Below the pieces are notes generated by a model. That model was not told where the DNA came from, did no database searches, and saw only the letters and a program-made list of their open reading frames with translations. From positions 1 to 14,422 of the forward strand of contig JASBZF010000039.1 in assembly GCA_029983625.1 (NCBI GenBank): a DNA stretch of 14,422 nucleotides. Reading direction: 5' to 3'. A program made the position numbers and the translations under genes. This document shows positions 7,324 through 14,422 of this stretch, piece after piece. How positions within the stretch are numbered: the stretch's first letter is position 1; every line of letters begins with the position of its first letter. This stretch comes from Pauljensenia sp. (lineage in GTDB: Bacteria > Actinomycetota > Actinomycetes > Actinomycetales > Actinomycetaceae).

Positions 7324-8130
7324 TTAAGACAATTCAGCATCGCGCTTCACCGCCGCATCAACAGCAGCAACCAAAGCGTTTGACAGTCCATGAGATTCAG
7401 CGGCAAGCAAACCCGCGATTGTCGTGCCACCCGGAGAAGTCACCTGATCGATGAGCTGAGCGGGAACGAGGCCGCGACTGTGCGCATCCGCAACGAGACT
7501 CGCAGAACCAAAAAGCGCCTGAGTGACAACTGCGACAGCCGCATCCTTAGATAACCCATGCTTCACACCCGCACGCGCCAAAGTCTCAATGATCTGAAAA
7601 ACCCAAGCGGGCGAACACCCCGCCAGCGCAGAAAAAATCGGGAAATCCTTCTCCTGGATCCGCACGGAACGACCCACCGTATTCATCAGATCTTCAACGG
7701 CACAGATCTGCTCCTCAGAAGCATTCACAGCACAGATTCCCGACATGGACTGACCGATCTGAGCGTTCACATTCGGCATCACACGAATCAGCGGGACAGC
7801 CGCACCGAAATCCTGAAGAATCGTGTCAAGAGTACGACCCGCAGCCAGCGACACAACACACATCTCAGGGCGCTCGCGGACAATATGGGCAATTCTTTCA
7901 ATCACGGTGTACTGAACATGAGGCTTCACACCAAGAAACAAGAGATCCACCCGATGAGCAAGCGAGCCATTGGAACGCGCAACCTCGCCGCCCACCTCTT
8001 TCGCCAAAGCCGGAGCATGTACGCCGTGCGCATCAGTGAAAAGGAAATCCGAACCCCTCCTACCTGCTGCGACAGCACCACGAACAATCGCAGCGACCAT
8101 CGAACCGGCACCAATAAAACCGATGCGCAT
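7324..8130 (-). CDS. proC: Pyrroline-5-carboxylate reductase
   Basis: This enzyme reduces 1-pyrroline-5-carboxylate to L-proline with NAD(P)H, the final step of proline synthesis, in the cytosol. The 268 residues are the usual family length. The N-terminal Rossmann nucleotide site is GFIGAGSM (4-11); VKP at 68-70 and RVMPN at 116-120 are family markers. The C-terminal substrate/dimer domain holds SALAGCSPAWVF (167-178) and the signature VTSPGGTTIAGL (230-241). I start at ATG 8130, which has AAGGGGG just upstream and begins MRIGFIGAGS as the family does; the GTG at 8151 is in frame but adds an atypical extension. It is divergent from comEA across 145 nt. No proA or proB is in the window. Confidence 0.95.
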   Translation of the reverse strand: MRIGFIGAGSMVAAIVRGAVAAGRRGSDFLFTDAHGVHAPALAKEVGGEVARSNGSLAHRVDLLFLGVKPHVQYTVIERIAHIVRERPEMCVVSLAAGRTLDTILQDFGAAVPLIRVMPNVNAQIGQSMSGICAVNASEEQICAVEDLMNTVGRSVRIQEKDFPIFSALAGCSPAWVFQIIETLARAGVKHGLSKDAAVAVVTQALFGSASLVADAHSRGLVPAQLIDQVTSPGGTTIAGLLAAESHGLSNALVAAVDAAVKRDAELS

Positions 8131-8165
8131 CAGAGCCCCCTTACTCTTCACGGTAGATAAAAGGA

Positions 8166-8195
8166 ACCTTAGCCAGAGTCACCATTCGTCCACAA
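8166..8195 (-). promoter_or_regulatory. Possible proC promoter
   Basis: On the minus strand TTGTGG (8195-8190) and TAAGGT (8171-8166, fitting TANNNT) are separated by 18 nt, about 36 nt before the proC start. The -35 match is partial, so this is a candidate only. Confidence 0.3.
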
Positions 8196-8263
8196 GCTCA
8201 ACAAGAAGGCACTGTATCCACACCCGCTCAGATCCACATGAACCCCAATGTCTTCGCCACCCC

Positions 8264-8275
8264 TAATCTGCCCTC
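8264..8275 (+). promoter_or_regulatory. Predicted -10 element giving a leaderless comEA mRNA
   Basis: TAATCT (8264-8269) fits the actinobacterial TANNNT -10 consensus and lies 6 nt before the comEA ATG. Transcription would therefore start at or next to the A of the ATG. No Shine-Dalgarno sequence is present in the CCCCTAATCTGCCCTC run before the start, which agrees with a leaderless message. No good -35 hexamer is seen. Confidence 0.5.
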
Positions 8276-9016
8276 ATGGATCTGAAGACACGCCTGCGCT
8301 TACATCGCCTCACGCGCGCTGTCTACCTTTCACAGTCCGAACGTCCGCACAGCACACCCAGATCCACACTCCTCCTCCCGTCGAAATGGTCCGCCCTCGT
8401 CCTCGTCTGCGTGATCGCACTACTGGGCATCATCGGATTGTCGAGGACGATCAGCGCAGAAGCACACAGCGTAGACAACGAGGGCGAAACGCACACACAA
8501 TCCAGCAACGAAACCAGTGACACAAACGAATCTGGGCACACACATGCCAGCTCGGAATCACAGCTCAACACTGAACAGGCGACACTCATCGTCCACGTTG
8601 CCGGAGCTGTCGCACATCCCGGAGTCGTGCAATTAACGCCGGGTGCGCGAACAATTGACGCCATCGAAGCCGCAGGCGGAGCCCTAGCAGACTCTGACCT
8701 TAACGCACTGAACCTCGCAGCGCCCACTACCGACGGAGAAAGAATCTACGTCCCACAACTCGGCGAAGAAACCCCCAGCCGTGAAAGCGACACATCCGCT
8801 GGCAATCTTGGGGCAAAGCAGTCATCCTGCGTGGACCTCAACACGGCTGACACGTCAACACTGCAAACACTCGACGGCATCGGTCCGGCCCTCGCAGAAA
8901 GGATTGTGAACTTTCGTCGCTCCTCCGGTCCTTTCGCTTCACTGGAAGATCTGGATGCCGTACCGGGGATCGGCCCAGCGCTGCTGTCTCGTATTGCCGT
9001 CGGAGTCTGCTCATGA
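8276..9016 (+). CDS. comEA: ComEA-type competence DNA-binding protein (SLBB + helix-hairpin-helix)
   Basis: ComEA is the membrane-anchored receptor that binds incoming double-stranded DNA during natural transformation and hands it to ComEC. In the 246 residues: a basic cytoplasmic start (1-37), one membrane helix (about 38-56, SALVLVCVIALLGIIGL), a hydrophilic Ser/Thr/Glu/His-rich linker (60-100), an SLBB domain (103-160, with HVAGAVAHPGVVQLTPGARTID... split over 107-128), a second linker, and a C-terminal pair of helix-hairpin-helix motifs (186-245) with DGIGPALAERI and VPGIGPALLSRI, whose GIG hairpins contact the DNA backbone. Length and order are usual for Gram-positive ComEA. There is no Shine-Dalgarno site, but a -10 element lies 6 nt upstream, so the mRNA is probably leaderless. 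The stop overlaps the comEC start as ATGA, indicating one operon. Confidence 0.93.
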   Translation: MDLKTRLRLHRLTRAVYLSQSERPHSTPRSTLLLPSKWSALVLVCVIALLGIIGLSRTISAEAHSVDNEGETHTQSSNETSDTNESGHTHASSESQLNTEQATLIVHVAGAVAHPGVVQLTPGARTIDAIEAAGGALADSDLNALNLAAPTTDGERIYVPQLGEETPSRESDTSAGNLGAKQSSCVDLNTADTSTLQTLDGIGPALAERIVNFRRSSGPFASLEDLDAVPGIGPALLSRIAVGVCS

Positions 9017-10692
9017 AGGACAGCGAAGAGATACCGGATGTGACCGACCTGCGTTTAATCCCGGTGGCGCTCGCGGCCTGGTGTGGCGCCTGGTGGGGGA
9101 CGGGCGGTGGACGCGCTCCACTTTTTCTCTTCCTTCTTGCTTTCCTCATGGCAGTGTGTGCTTTCCTGCTCTTCAATCTGAGGCGGCCTCTTCCTTCGCC
9201 GCTTCATGCGCGTAATCCCCAAGGATCCCTAAGAGCAGGACTCTTGGTCCTTGCTTTGACCATTGCCGTGAGTACGTCGATCGCAGGCGCACAGAGGCAA
9301 GCTTTCGACGCTTCCGAAACGGTGAAAGCAGCTCATAGTTCTGCGTTGGTGAGCCTGAAGGTGCGTCTTGAAGAAGACCCGATTCCCATCGCGTCCCGAT
9401 CTGGAGTTTCACGTTCGAGGGCGAGAGCGCAGGTGCGGGAAACGGGGGAGGGGAGAGCAGAAACAACCTACGTTCGTATCGTGGTGACGGGAGAAAACCT
9501 CAACAAGGCGCGGCGCGGCGATGATGTGCAGCTGCGAGGACTCATTGACCCGTCCTTTCCTCAGGGGCCGCCTACTGCAGGTCTGCTCAAAGATGACCGT
9601 GTTGTGATTGTTGCGCGTCCTCAGGGCTGGCAGCGGTGGGTGCGTGAGCTTCGCGAGCGGCTCGTCCAGGCATGTGCTGGGCTGACAGAACAGGGACGTG
9701 CTCTAGTGCCTGGGATGGCGATTGGTGATGACCGCGCGATGGGTCCTGAACTTCGCCGTGCCTTTCGCACCGCCTCCCTTTCGCATTTAACAGCTGTATC
9801 AGGATCTCACTTGGCGATTGTTTTAGGCGTTGCCCCTTACCTTTTACCGAAGTCTCGAAGGGGGCGGATCTTTGGGATGGGGATCGTTCTCCTGGGCTTT
9901 GTGGCACTTGTCGGCCCGACTCCTGCGGTGCTGCGGGCAGTTTTATCATCAGGAAGTGCGCTTCTTGGGGCACTGATCGGAAGGAATGGTCAGGGTGTCG
10001 CGACCCTGGGAGCAGTGGTTTTAGGAATGTTGCTCCTTGATCCGTGGTGTTCACGAGATTTTGGTTTTGCCCTTTCCTGTGCCGCGACTTTCGGTGTTCT
10101 CATCCCCGCGCGGATTTGTGTGCGTTCAGGATTGAGCCGTCTGCGTGAGGACAATGTTTTCGGTAGATTTCTTGCCAGGCTTCTCGCTGTGATTGCGGTG
10201 CCTGCTTGCTGTGCGATGATGACGGCACCGATCCTCCTGATGATGCAGCCAGGTCTTCCTCTGTATGCGGTCCTGGCGAATCTTGTGGCTGCCCCAGCCG
10301 TCGCGCCAGCAACCCTTCTGGCTTTGGGGACGACTCTTCTTGCTCCGCTGTGGATGCCAGGAGCAGTGATGCTTGCTCATCTTGCTTCAATATGTACGGC
10401 CTGGATTGCGACCACAGCACGAGTCATTGCGGATTTACCCGGTGCAAGTTTTGAGCCGGGGAGTGCAGTGTCTCTTCTTTTCGCAGTGCTGACAGCTGCG
10501 TGTATTTTCTTCCTCATCTGGAAATACCGGCGTTCGCGAGAGTTGACGAGCACACAGAAGAACAGCAAAAAAGCTAAGCCTCACGCCCGCACGTCCTCGT
10601 TTTCTTCTTCTTCTTCTTCGTCAACGCTAGGAAGCACAGAAAATCTGTGTGTATCTTCCGAGAATATTCGACCTCATTCTGAATCGCTGTGA
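9013..10692 (+). CDS. comEC: ComEC/Rec2-type DNA uptake channel, without metallo-beta-lactamase domain
   Basis: ComEC forms the inner-membrane pore that passes single-stranded DNA into the cell. Of 559 residues, 14-92 contain about three membrane helices, 105-205 form a soluble region as in the N-terminal DUF4131/OB-like part, and 228-505 are the polytopic Competence domain with LVPGMAIGDD (231-240), HLTAVSGSHLAIV (258-270) and several helices. Many ComEC proteins continue into a roughly 250-residue metallo-beta-lactamase-like domain proposed as the strand-degrading nuclease; this one stops after a basic, Ser-rich tail (505-559) and has no HxHxDH motif. That short form is known in actinobacteria. 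The tail has a run of seven Ser (531-537) encoded by a TTC microsatellite. The gene overlaps comEA by 4 nt; GGAG lies 8 nt upstream of the ATG. Confidence 0.9.
   Translation: MKDSEEIPDVTDLRLIPVALAAWCGAWWGTGGGRAPLFLFLLAFLMAVCAFLLFNLRRPLPSPLHARNPQGSLRAGLLVLALTIAVSTSIAGAQRQAFDASETVKAAHSSALVSLKVRLEEDPIPIASRSGVSRSRARAQVRETGEGRAETTYVRIVVTGENLNKARRGDDVQLRGLIDPSFPQGPPTAGLLKDDRVVIVARPQGWQRWVRELRERLVQACAGLTEQGRALVPGMAIGDDRAMGPELRRAFRTASLSHLTAVSGSHLAIVLGVAPYLLPKSRRGRIFGMGIVLLGFVALVGPTPAVLRAVLSSGSALLGALIGRNGQGVATLGAVVLGMLLLDPWCSRDFGFALSCAATFGVLIPARICVRSGLSRLREDNVFGRFLARLLAVIAVPACCAMMTAPILLMMQPGLPLYAVLANLVAAPAVAPATLLALGTTLLAPLWMPGAVMLAHLASICTAWIATTARVIADLPGASFEPGSAVSLLFAVLTAACIFFLIWKYRRSRELTSTQKNSKKAKPHARTSSFSSSSSSSTLGSTENLCVSSENIRPHSESL
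10602..10619 (+). repeat. TTC trinucleotide microsatellite in comEC
   Basis: Six perfect TTC units lie in the 3' part of comEC and encode the serine run of its C-terminal tail. Because the unit is three bases, slippage changes the number of serines without breaking the frame. Confidence 0.8.
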
Positions 10693-10836
10693 AGCGATAC
10701 ACGAGACGTTTCACAATGATCTGAGTACTTCCTTGATGTCGGTTTATGTCGCTTCTGAGCCGCGAAATCTCTGACCCGCGACACTGAAGCTTGGCTGAAA
10801 AGGCATGTGGCGGTGATGTCGTGCCTCGTTCTTTAA

Positions 10837-10851
10837 ATGAGGGTCCCTCAT
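10837..10851. promoter_or_regulatory. Perfect 15-bp palindrome upstream of holA, possible operator
   Basis: ATGAGGG and CCCTCAT are perfect 7-bp arms around one T, 49 nt before the holA start, with another GAGGG half 8 nt further on. Odd-centred short palindromes of this kind are typical of dimeric repressor sites. The rest of the 207-nt comEC-holA gap holds ATCGCT/AGCGAT arms at 10683-10698 across the comEC stop and no convincing promoter. Confidence 0.35.
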
Positions 10852-10899
10852 GACACACTGAGGGCATAGCGATCTTGTGGAGATAGAGCGGGAGGGTAC

Positions 10900-11901
10900 A
10901 TGACGACGGGTGGGTGGAATGGCGCGCAATACACAAGGATCGAACTTGCGCCCATCATCCTCATCAAAGGCGAAGAAGGTGTGCGCATTGATCGGGCACT
11001 GTCTGCGATCCGTCACCAGGTACATAAGACCGACCCGCAGTATGAAAGCTCCGAACTTGTGGCAGCCGACTATACCCTCGGCAATTTTGATGTCCTCACT
11101 TCTCCTTCGCTTTTTGGCGAATCGAAACTGATCCTCGTGCGTGACGGGGCTTTAATGAATGAGGACTTCATCAAAGATGTCCTGGCCTACATTGAGGCAC
11201 CCGTTCTTGAGAAAGTGTGGATCGTGATCTGTCATCCGGGTGGGAATGTGCGCGGCAAGAAAGTGTGTGATGCCATCGCAAAAGCTGGGTTCCCGGTGAT
11301 TCCCGCTGATCTGCTCGAAAAGGATCGCGACAAACTTGCTTTAGTGCGTGAAGACCTGCGGAGCGCGAGAAGACGTATGGATGCCGATGCCATGCAGGCT
11401 ATCGTCGATGCTTTGGGTTCTGATCTGCGTGCGATGGCGTGCGCTGTCGCTCAGCTCCTCGTCGATGTTGAAGGAACGATCCGACTTGAGGATGTCCATC
11501 GCTACTATGCCGGGCGAATCGAAGCGACAGGTTTTGATATCACCGATGCAGCGATTGCGGGCCAGACCGCGCGCGCACTGACTCTGCTCCGACATGCTCT
11601 TGCTACGGGTGTTGCTCCTCTTGCGATTGTGGGTGCTTTTGCAATGAAGTTCCGTACTCTTGCGAAGGTCTCTTCAGGATCGAGGGCGGTGATCGCAAAA
11701 ATGCCTTCCTGGCAGGTCGATCGAGCAAGACGTGAACTGAGAGGCTGGCACGATCATGCGCTTGCTGAGGCGATTAACGCGATCGCCCTCGCTGATGAAG
11801 AAGCCAAAGGTGGGTCTGAAGATCGTGAAGGAGCGATCGAGAAGGCTGTCATCACGATTTGTCATCTCCGTAACGGTCATTCACTCTCGCGCGTGAGCTG
11901 A
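10900..11901 (+). CDS. holA: DNA polymerase III delta subunit
   Basis: The delta subunit is the clamp-loader wrench that opens the beta sliding clamp at the replication fork. The 333-residue length is normal. Recognisable features are the N-terminal ELAPIILIKGEEGVRIDRAL (15-34), where delta proteins hold a degenerate nucleotide-binding fold, TSPSLFGESKLILVRD (67-82) with the hydrophobic Leu-Phe pair expected to touch the clamp, LGSDLRAMACAVAQLL (172-187), and GFDITDAAIAGQTARALTLL (211-230) leading into the C-terminal collar helices with LAIVGAFAMKFRTL (241-254). The start is supported by GGGAGGG just upstream. holA following comEA-comEC is a common arrangement in Gram-positive bacteria, but the 207-nt gap here suggests its own promoter. 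It converges on rpsT. Confidence 0.93.
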   Translation: MTTGGWNGAQYTRIELAPIILIKGEEGVRIDRALSAIRHQVHKTDPQYESSELVAADYTLGNFDVLTSPSLFGESKLILVRDGALMNEDFIKDVLAYIEAPVLEKVWIVICHPGGNVRGKKVCDAIAKAGFPVIPADLLEKDRDKLALVREDLRSARRRMDADAMQAIVDALGSDLRAMACAVAQLLVDVEGTIRLEDVHRYYAGRIEATGFDITDAAIAGQTARALTLLRHALATGVAPLAIVGAFAMKFRTLAKVSSGSRAVIAKMPSWQVDRARRELRGWHDHALAEAINAIALADEEAKGGSEDREGAIEKAVITICHLRNGHSLSRVS

Positions 11902-12107
11902 GTGCGTGGGCGAGTTCTCTTTACGAGAGCCTGCTTGGGAGAGGTTCTGAAAGCGATCTAAGGTTTCAGGCAGACAAGGCCAAGAAGGCAAGAGACGCTA
12001 CGGGGACTGACATAAGAACCCCAGCGCTGAAGCTTCAGACTGTAGCCGAAGGGGGGTATAGGACAGAAGGATCCAGGAATAGGGCGAGGTGTGGATGTGA
12101 ATACAAG
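11902..12107. other. Convergent holA/rpsT intergenic region
   Basis: No gene is visible. The stretch holds several small inverted repeats: CTGAAA/TTTCAG with an 11-nt loop (about 11949-11971), and a perfect 12-bp palindrome CTGAAGCTTCAG (12027-12038). None is followed by a clear T-run, so the holA terminator is not certain. Confidence 0.5.
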
Positions 12108-12135
12108 CCGGGGGCCACCTTGAGGCAGCCCCCGG
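12108..12135 (-). terminator. Terminator hairpin downstream of rpsT
   Basis: CCGGGGGC (12108-12115) and GCCCCCGG (12128-12135) are perfect 8-bp arms, 17 nt past the rpsT stop. On the minus strand the following bases (TTGTATTCA) are only moderately T-rich, so termination may be weaker than at valS. Confidence 0.65.
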
Positions 12136-12152
12136 AAGTAATGAAGATCGAT

Positions 12153-12416
12153 TCAGCCGAGCTTCGACACGCGACGCGCAAGCTTGGACTTACGGTTCGC
12201 AGCCTGATTCTTGTGGATGACACCCTTGGAAACGGCCTTGTCGAGCTTACGTGAAGCCAAGTGAAGAGCAGCGAGAGCAGCTTCCTTGTCACCGGCATCT
12301 ACGGCTTCACGGGTCTTGCGAACGAGCGTCTTGAGCTCAGACTTCACAGACTGGTTGCGCAGGCGGCGCTTCTCGTTGGTGCGGATCCGCTTGATCTGGG
12401 ACTTAATGTTCGCCAC
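12153..12416 (-). CDS. rpsT: 30S ribosomal protein S20
   Basis: S20 is a small helical protein that binds 16S rRNA at the base of the 30S body during assembly. The 87 residues show the family opening ANIKSQIKRIRTNEKRRLRN (2-21), a Lys/Arg-rich three-helix body, and the conserved tail DKAVSKGVIHKNQAANRKSKLARRV (split over 59-83). It starts with GTG, where a rare start is notable for a ribosomal gene, with AAGGAG 10 nt upstream. It is encoded against its plus-strand neighbours: convergent with holA and divergent from the TPR gene, with 451 nt of upstream sequence. A terminator hairpin follows. S20 is usually monocistronic, as here. Confidence 0.96.
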   Translation of the reverse strand: MANIKSQIKRIRTNEKRRLRNQSVKSELKTLVRKTREAVDAGDKEAALAALHLASRKLDKAVSKGVIHKNQAANRKSKLARRVSKLG

Positions 12417-12867
12417 AGTGGGAAAACTCCTTGAAAGATTGTCGTGCAGGGTCGGTGAGGGCTGTGTCCTAACCGGGACTGGGACGTGGGGACATCCTCG
12501 AACGGTTCTGACCAGACCCCCTGCCCGACCAGGCTGGGAGTCCGAGGAGCAAGACTACCAGCTGAATAGCTTTCAACGCCAATAGTGCCAGGCTGTTGAC
12601 CTCGTGAATACGCTCACGTCTGTCAGTAGGCGCTGAACGAGCCTCATATCCATGAAGAGATACTGGACAGCACTCCTGACCGAGCGTCTTCCTTAGCTTT
12701 GTGATGATGCCTGCGGGGAAGGGGCCTGAATCGTGAGGAATGCACAGGGTGAGCGGCCAATGCCCGATCCACAGTTTTGCCCAGCGGCCTGTACGCGCAT
12801 CGAAGAAATCCGAGAAAGTGGGGGTGCTTGACCAATAGTCAAAGACTGCGATGGGGAAGGGGAAACG
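12417..12867. other. 451-nt region between divergent rpsT and TPR gene without a convincing gene
   Basis: The region must carry the rpsT leader and promoter and that of the TPR gene. I see AAGGAG for rpsT, a CGTGA/TCACG hairpin (12603-12618), a TTGAC/GTCAA inverted repeat (12828-12842) just before the TPR gene, and no tRNA. A minus-strand frame open from 12891 to 12469 is protein-like in places (DYWSSTPTFSDFFDARTGRW, LRKTLGQECCPVSLHGYEAR) but has only a TTG without a ribosome site as a start and overlaps the TPR gene start. It could be a decayed gene upstream of rpsT. Confidence 0.5.
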
Positions 12868-13833
12868 GTGAAAGAGCGCGCAGAAAAACAAGAGCCCAGG
12901 TACGCAGAGCGCATGGAAGAAGCGCTTTTATCAGCGGAGCAAGGGTGCTTCGAGCAGGCCATCGATACAGCGCTTTGTCTTCTTCAGTCAGGTGAATTGG
13001 AGGCCGACGATCACCTCGCCCTTGTCCTGTTGCTCGTGGAATGGAACGGGGAAATGGGTGCATTTATGGAGTGTCGCCGTCTTTGCGGACAAGCAGTGGA
13101 ATGGGGGACGAAGGTATTTGGTGCGCGCGATCCACGTGTTCTTTTTGCGCGCTCCTTAGAACTGTATTGGATGTGCGAAGTCGGATATGACGTGCTTGCC
13201 GAGCATCGTTTCGCTCCCCTTATTCGCGATGTGAAAGACGTGCTAGGAACAGAACACGACCTGTGGTGGCAGGTGCGCGCCAACTCGGCGATGCCTGCTT
13301 ACATGCAAGGACGTTTCAAGGAAGCAGCTGATATTTACAGGGAAATCCTTGCTGATAGTGCCGAGTGTCTTCCTTGTAATGATCTTCGTGTCCTTAGCGT
13401 CCGCGATCACTACGCGGACATGCTTTTCCTCGATGGCCAGTACGCAGAAGCGCTCCTCGTCTACTCTTCGATCCTGAAGACACGTGAGCAAGAATGTGGA
13501 AGAAAAGACCGGAGTGTTTTCCAGGTGCGCTACAACATTGCACGCACACGTTTTGCCTCAGGTGATCATGTCCGGGCACTCGAAGACTGGATCTGCTTAG
13601 TCGATGACCTGGAAGGTAGCGTGGGATCTGGCGATGACCTCACAATTTCATGTCGGTGTCTTCTCATCGCCGCCGCTTTGGGCAGCGATCAGAATGCAAT
13701 CGCAGCTGAGCAATGTCGCAGACTTATTGCAGATCCTCCTTCCTTTTTTGAAGCTCAGGACTGTGAAGCCTTCGCAAAAATCTTGACAGAGTGTGAACGC
13801 AGACAAAGTGTCGAGCGCTCTTGTGTGCAGTGA
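12868..13833 (+). CDS. Cysteine-rich TPR-repeat protein of unknown function
   Basis: I do not recognise a specific family for this 321-residue soluble protein; it has no signal peptide or membrane helix. The body is built of helical repeats of the tetratricopeptide type, nearest to the kinesin-light-chain/TPR_10-12 pattern: ERMEEALLSAEQGCFEQAI (14-32), the spacer VFGARDPRVLFARSLELYW (83-101) and VLGTEHDLWWQVRANSAM (125-142) resembling the usual LGxxHPxTL linkers, GRFKEAADIYREIL (148-161), GQYAEALLVYSSIL (190-203) and GDHVRALEDW (232-241). Such repeats bind partner proteins. It has 15 cysteines, including C69/C73, C167/C170 and C262/C264 pairs, unusually many for this genome. It starts at GTG 12868 with AAGGGG 5 nt upstream. 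It lies between rpsT and lepA, 94 nt before lepA and in the same direction, so it may be co-transcribed with it. Confidence 0.7.
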   Translation: MKERAEKQEPRYAERMEEALLSAEQGCFEQAIDTALCLLQSGELEADDHLALVLLLVEWNGEMGAFMECRRLCGQAVEWGTKVFGARDPRVLFARSLELYWMCEVGYDVLAEHRFAPLIRDVKDVLGTEHDLWWQVRANSAMPAYMQGRFKEAADIYREILADSAECLPCNDLRVLSVRDHYADMLFLDGQYAEALLVYSSILKTREQECGRKDRSVFQVRYNIARTRFASGDHVRALEDWICLVDDLEGSVGSGDDLTISCRCLLIAAALGSDQNAIAAEQCRRLIADPPSFFEAQDCEAFAKILTECERRQSVERSCVQ

Positions 13834-13927
13834 AACCGACGACTGGAATCAGGTGTGTGCGTGCGCAGTTGGCGTAAGCGGCGCCGAGAATGGGACGATG
13901 AGGGGAGTAACCGAGACGGAGGTAGAC

Positions 13928-14422
13928 GTGCCGATCCCCACGCCCGCGCAAGAAGCGATGATCCGCCCAGCTCACACTGAGCAATCGCGCATCCGCAACT
14001 TCTGCATCATCGCACATATTGACCACGGGAAATCGACGCTTGCAGATCGGATGCTGCAACTGACAGGGATTGTCGGACAGCGCGATATGCGCGACCAATA
14101 CCTCGATCGTATGGACATCGAACGTGAGCGGGGTATCACGATCAAATCCCAGGCCGTGCGGATGCCCTGGGCGGTCGGCAATGAGGCTTACGCCCTCAAC
14201 ATGATCGACACGCCCGGACACGTTGACTTCACCTACGAGGTCTCCCGTTCACTTGCCGCCTGCGAAGGAGCGGTCCTTCTCATTGACGCAGCTCAAGGTA
14301 TTGAAGCCCAGACACTCGCGAATTTGTACCTCGCCCTCGAAAATGATCTGGCGATTATTCCGGTGCTCAACAAGATTGACCTTCCGGGTGCTCAACCTGA
14401 GAAATACGCTCATGAGGTCGCC
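13928..14422 (+). CDS. lepA: Elongation factor 4 (LepA), 5' part, runs off the window
   Basis: LepA is a ribosome-associated translational GTPase, proposed to act on stalled or mistranslocated ribosomes and in 30S biogenesis. The 165 residues present are the start of the G domain: G1 AHIDHGKST (29-37), the LepA-typical LDRMDIERERGITIKSQAV (59-77) with G2 RGIT (68-71), G3 DTPGHVD (94-100), and G4 NKID (148-151). Full-length members are about 600 residues, so most of the gene lies beyond 14422. The start is GTG 13928, five bases after a perfect GGAGG (13918-13922); the in-frame ATG at 13958 has no such site, though it is nearer to where many LepA alignments begin. The 10-20 residue lead PIPTPAQEAMIRPAHTEQ is typical of actinobacterial LepA. 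Confidence 0.95.
   Translation, partial: MPIPTPAQEAMIRPAHTEQSRIRNFCIIAHIDHGKSTLADRMLQLTGIVGQRDMRDQYLDRMDIERERGITIKSQAVRMPWAVGNEAYALNMIDTPGHVDFTYEVSRSLAACEGAVLLIDAAQGIEAQTLANLYLALENDLAIIPVLNKIDLPGAQPEKYAHEVA

Noticed and set aside
7558..8160. 200-codon plus-strand frame opposite proC
   Set aside because: Composition dominated by Arg, His, Thr and Asn from reverse-strand coding; proC motifs explain the region.
12480..12600. Possible tRNA on the minus strand upstream of rpsT (AGCTGGTAG and GTTCGAGGA words)
   Set aside because: No acceptor stem pairs and the T-arm does not fold, so the words are coincidental.
1..14422. CRISPR array, riboswitch or T-box
   Set aside because: No regularly spaced repeats were seen, and the gap before valS is too short and lacks T-box landmarks.

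Overview
The window reads as chromosome from a moderately GC-rich actinobacterium, most likely in or near the Actinomycetaceae. The grounds are the gene order comEA-comEC-holA-rpsT-(TPR gene)-lepA, a FadD15-type acyl-CoA ligase, a valyl-tRNA synthetase of the form without the C-terminal coiled coil, GTG starts on several genes, and a probable leaderless comEA. The genus is inference; no 16S or other marker is present.

Positions 1 to about 2310 are accessory DNA. They hold the tail of an unrecognised reading frame, the left part of a decayed IS3-family (IS150-like) orfA, an Abi_2/AbiF-type HEPN abortive-infection gene on the minus strand (627-1541), and the first 186 codons of a prophage tail tape-measure gene on the plus strand (1761-2321), cut off just before the housekeeping block. 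The Abi gene is preceded by a striking 16-bp hairpin closed by a C(UUCG)G tetraloop in the minus-strand RNA, a candidate for the non-coding RNA that accompanies some AbiF-type genes. Its HEPN motif carries Gln where the family has the catalytic Arg, one G-to-A transition away. This locus is the most interesting part of the window.

Positions 2329-8130 are a minus-strand housekeeping block: long-chain acyl-CoA synthetase (2329-4272), valS (4496-7231, with a strong intrinsic terminator at 4436-4482) and proC (7324-8130). ProC is upstream of valS by 92 nt and the two may be co-transcribed. Lipid activation, tRNA charging and the last step of proline synthesis share no pathway here.

From 8276 the plus strand carries comEA and comEC (ATGA overlap), which form the DNA-receptor and DNA-channel pair of natural transformation, followed after a 207-nt gap by holA, the delta subunit of the DNA polymerase III clamp loader. 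rpsT (ribosomal protein S20) lies on the minus strand, convergent with holA. A 451-nt stretch without a convincing gene separates rpsT from a divergent cysteine-rich TPR protein of unknown function. The window ends inside lepA (elongation factor 4), which starts at a GTG behind a perfect GGAGG.
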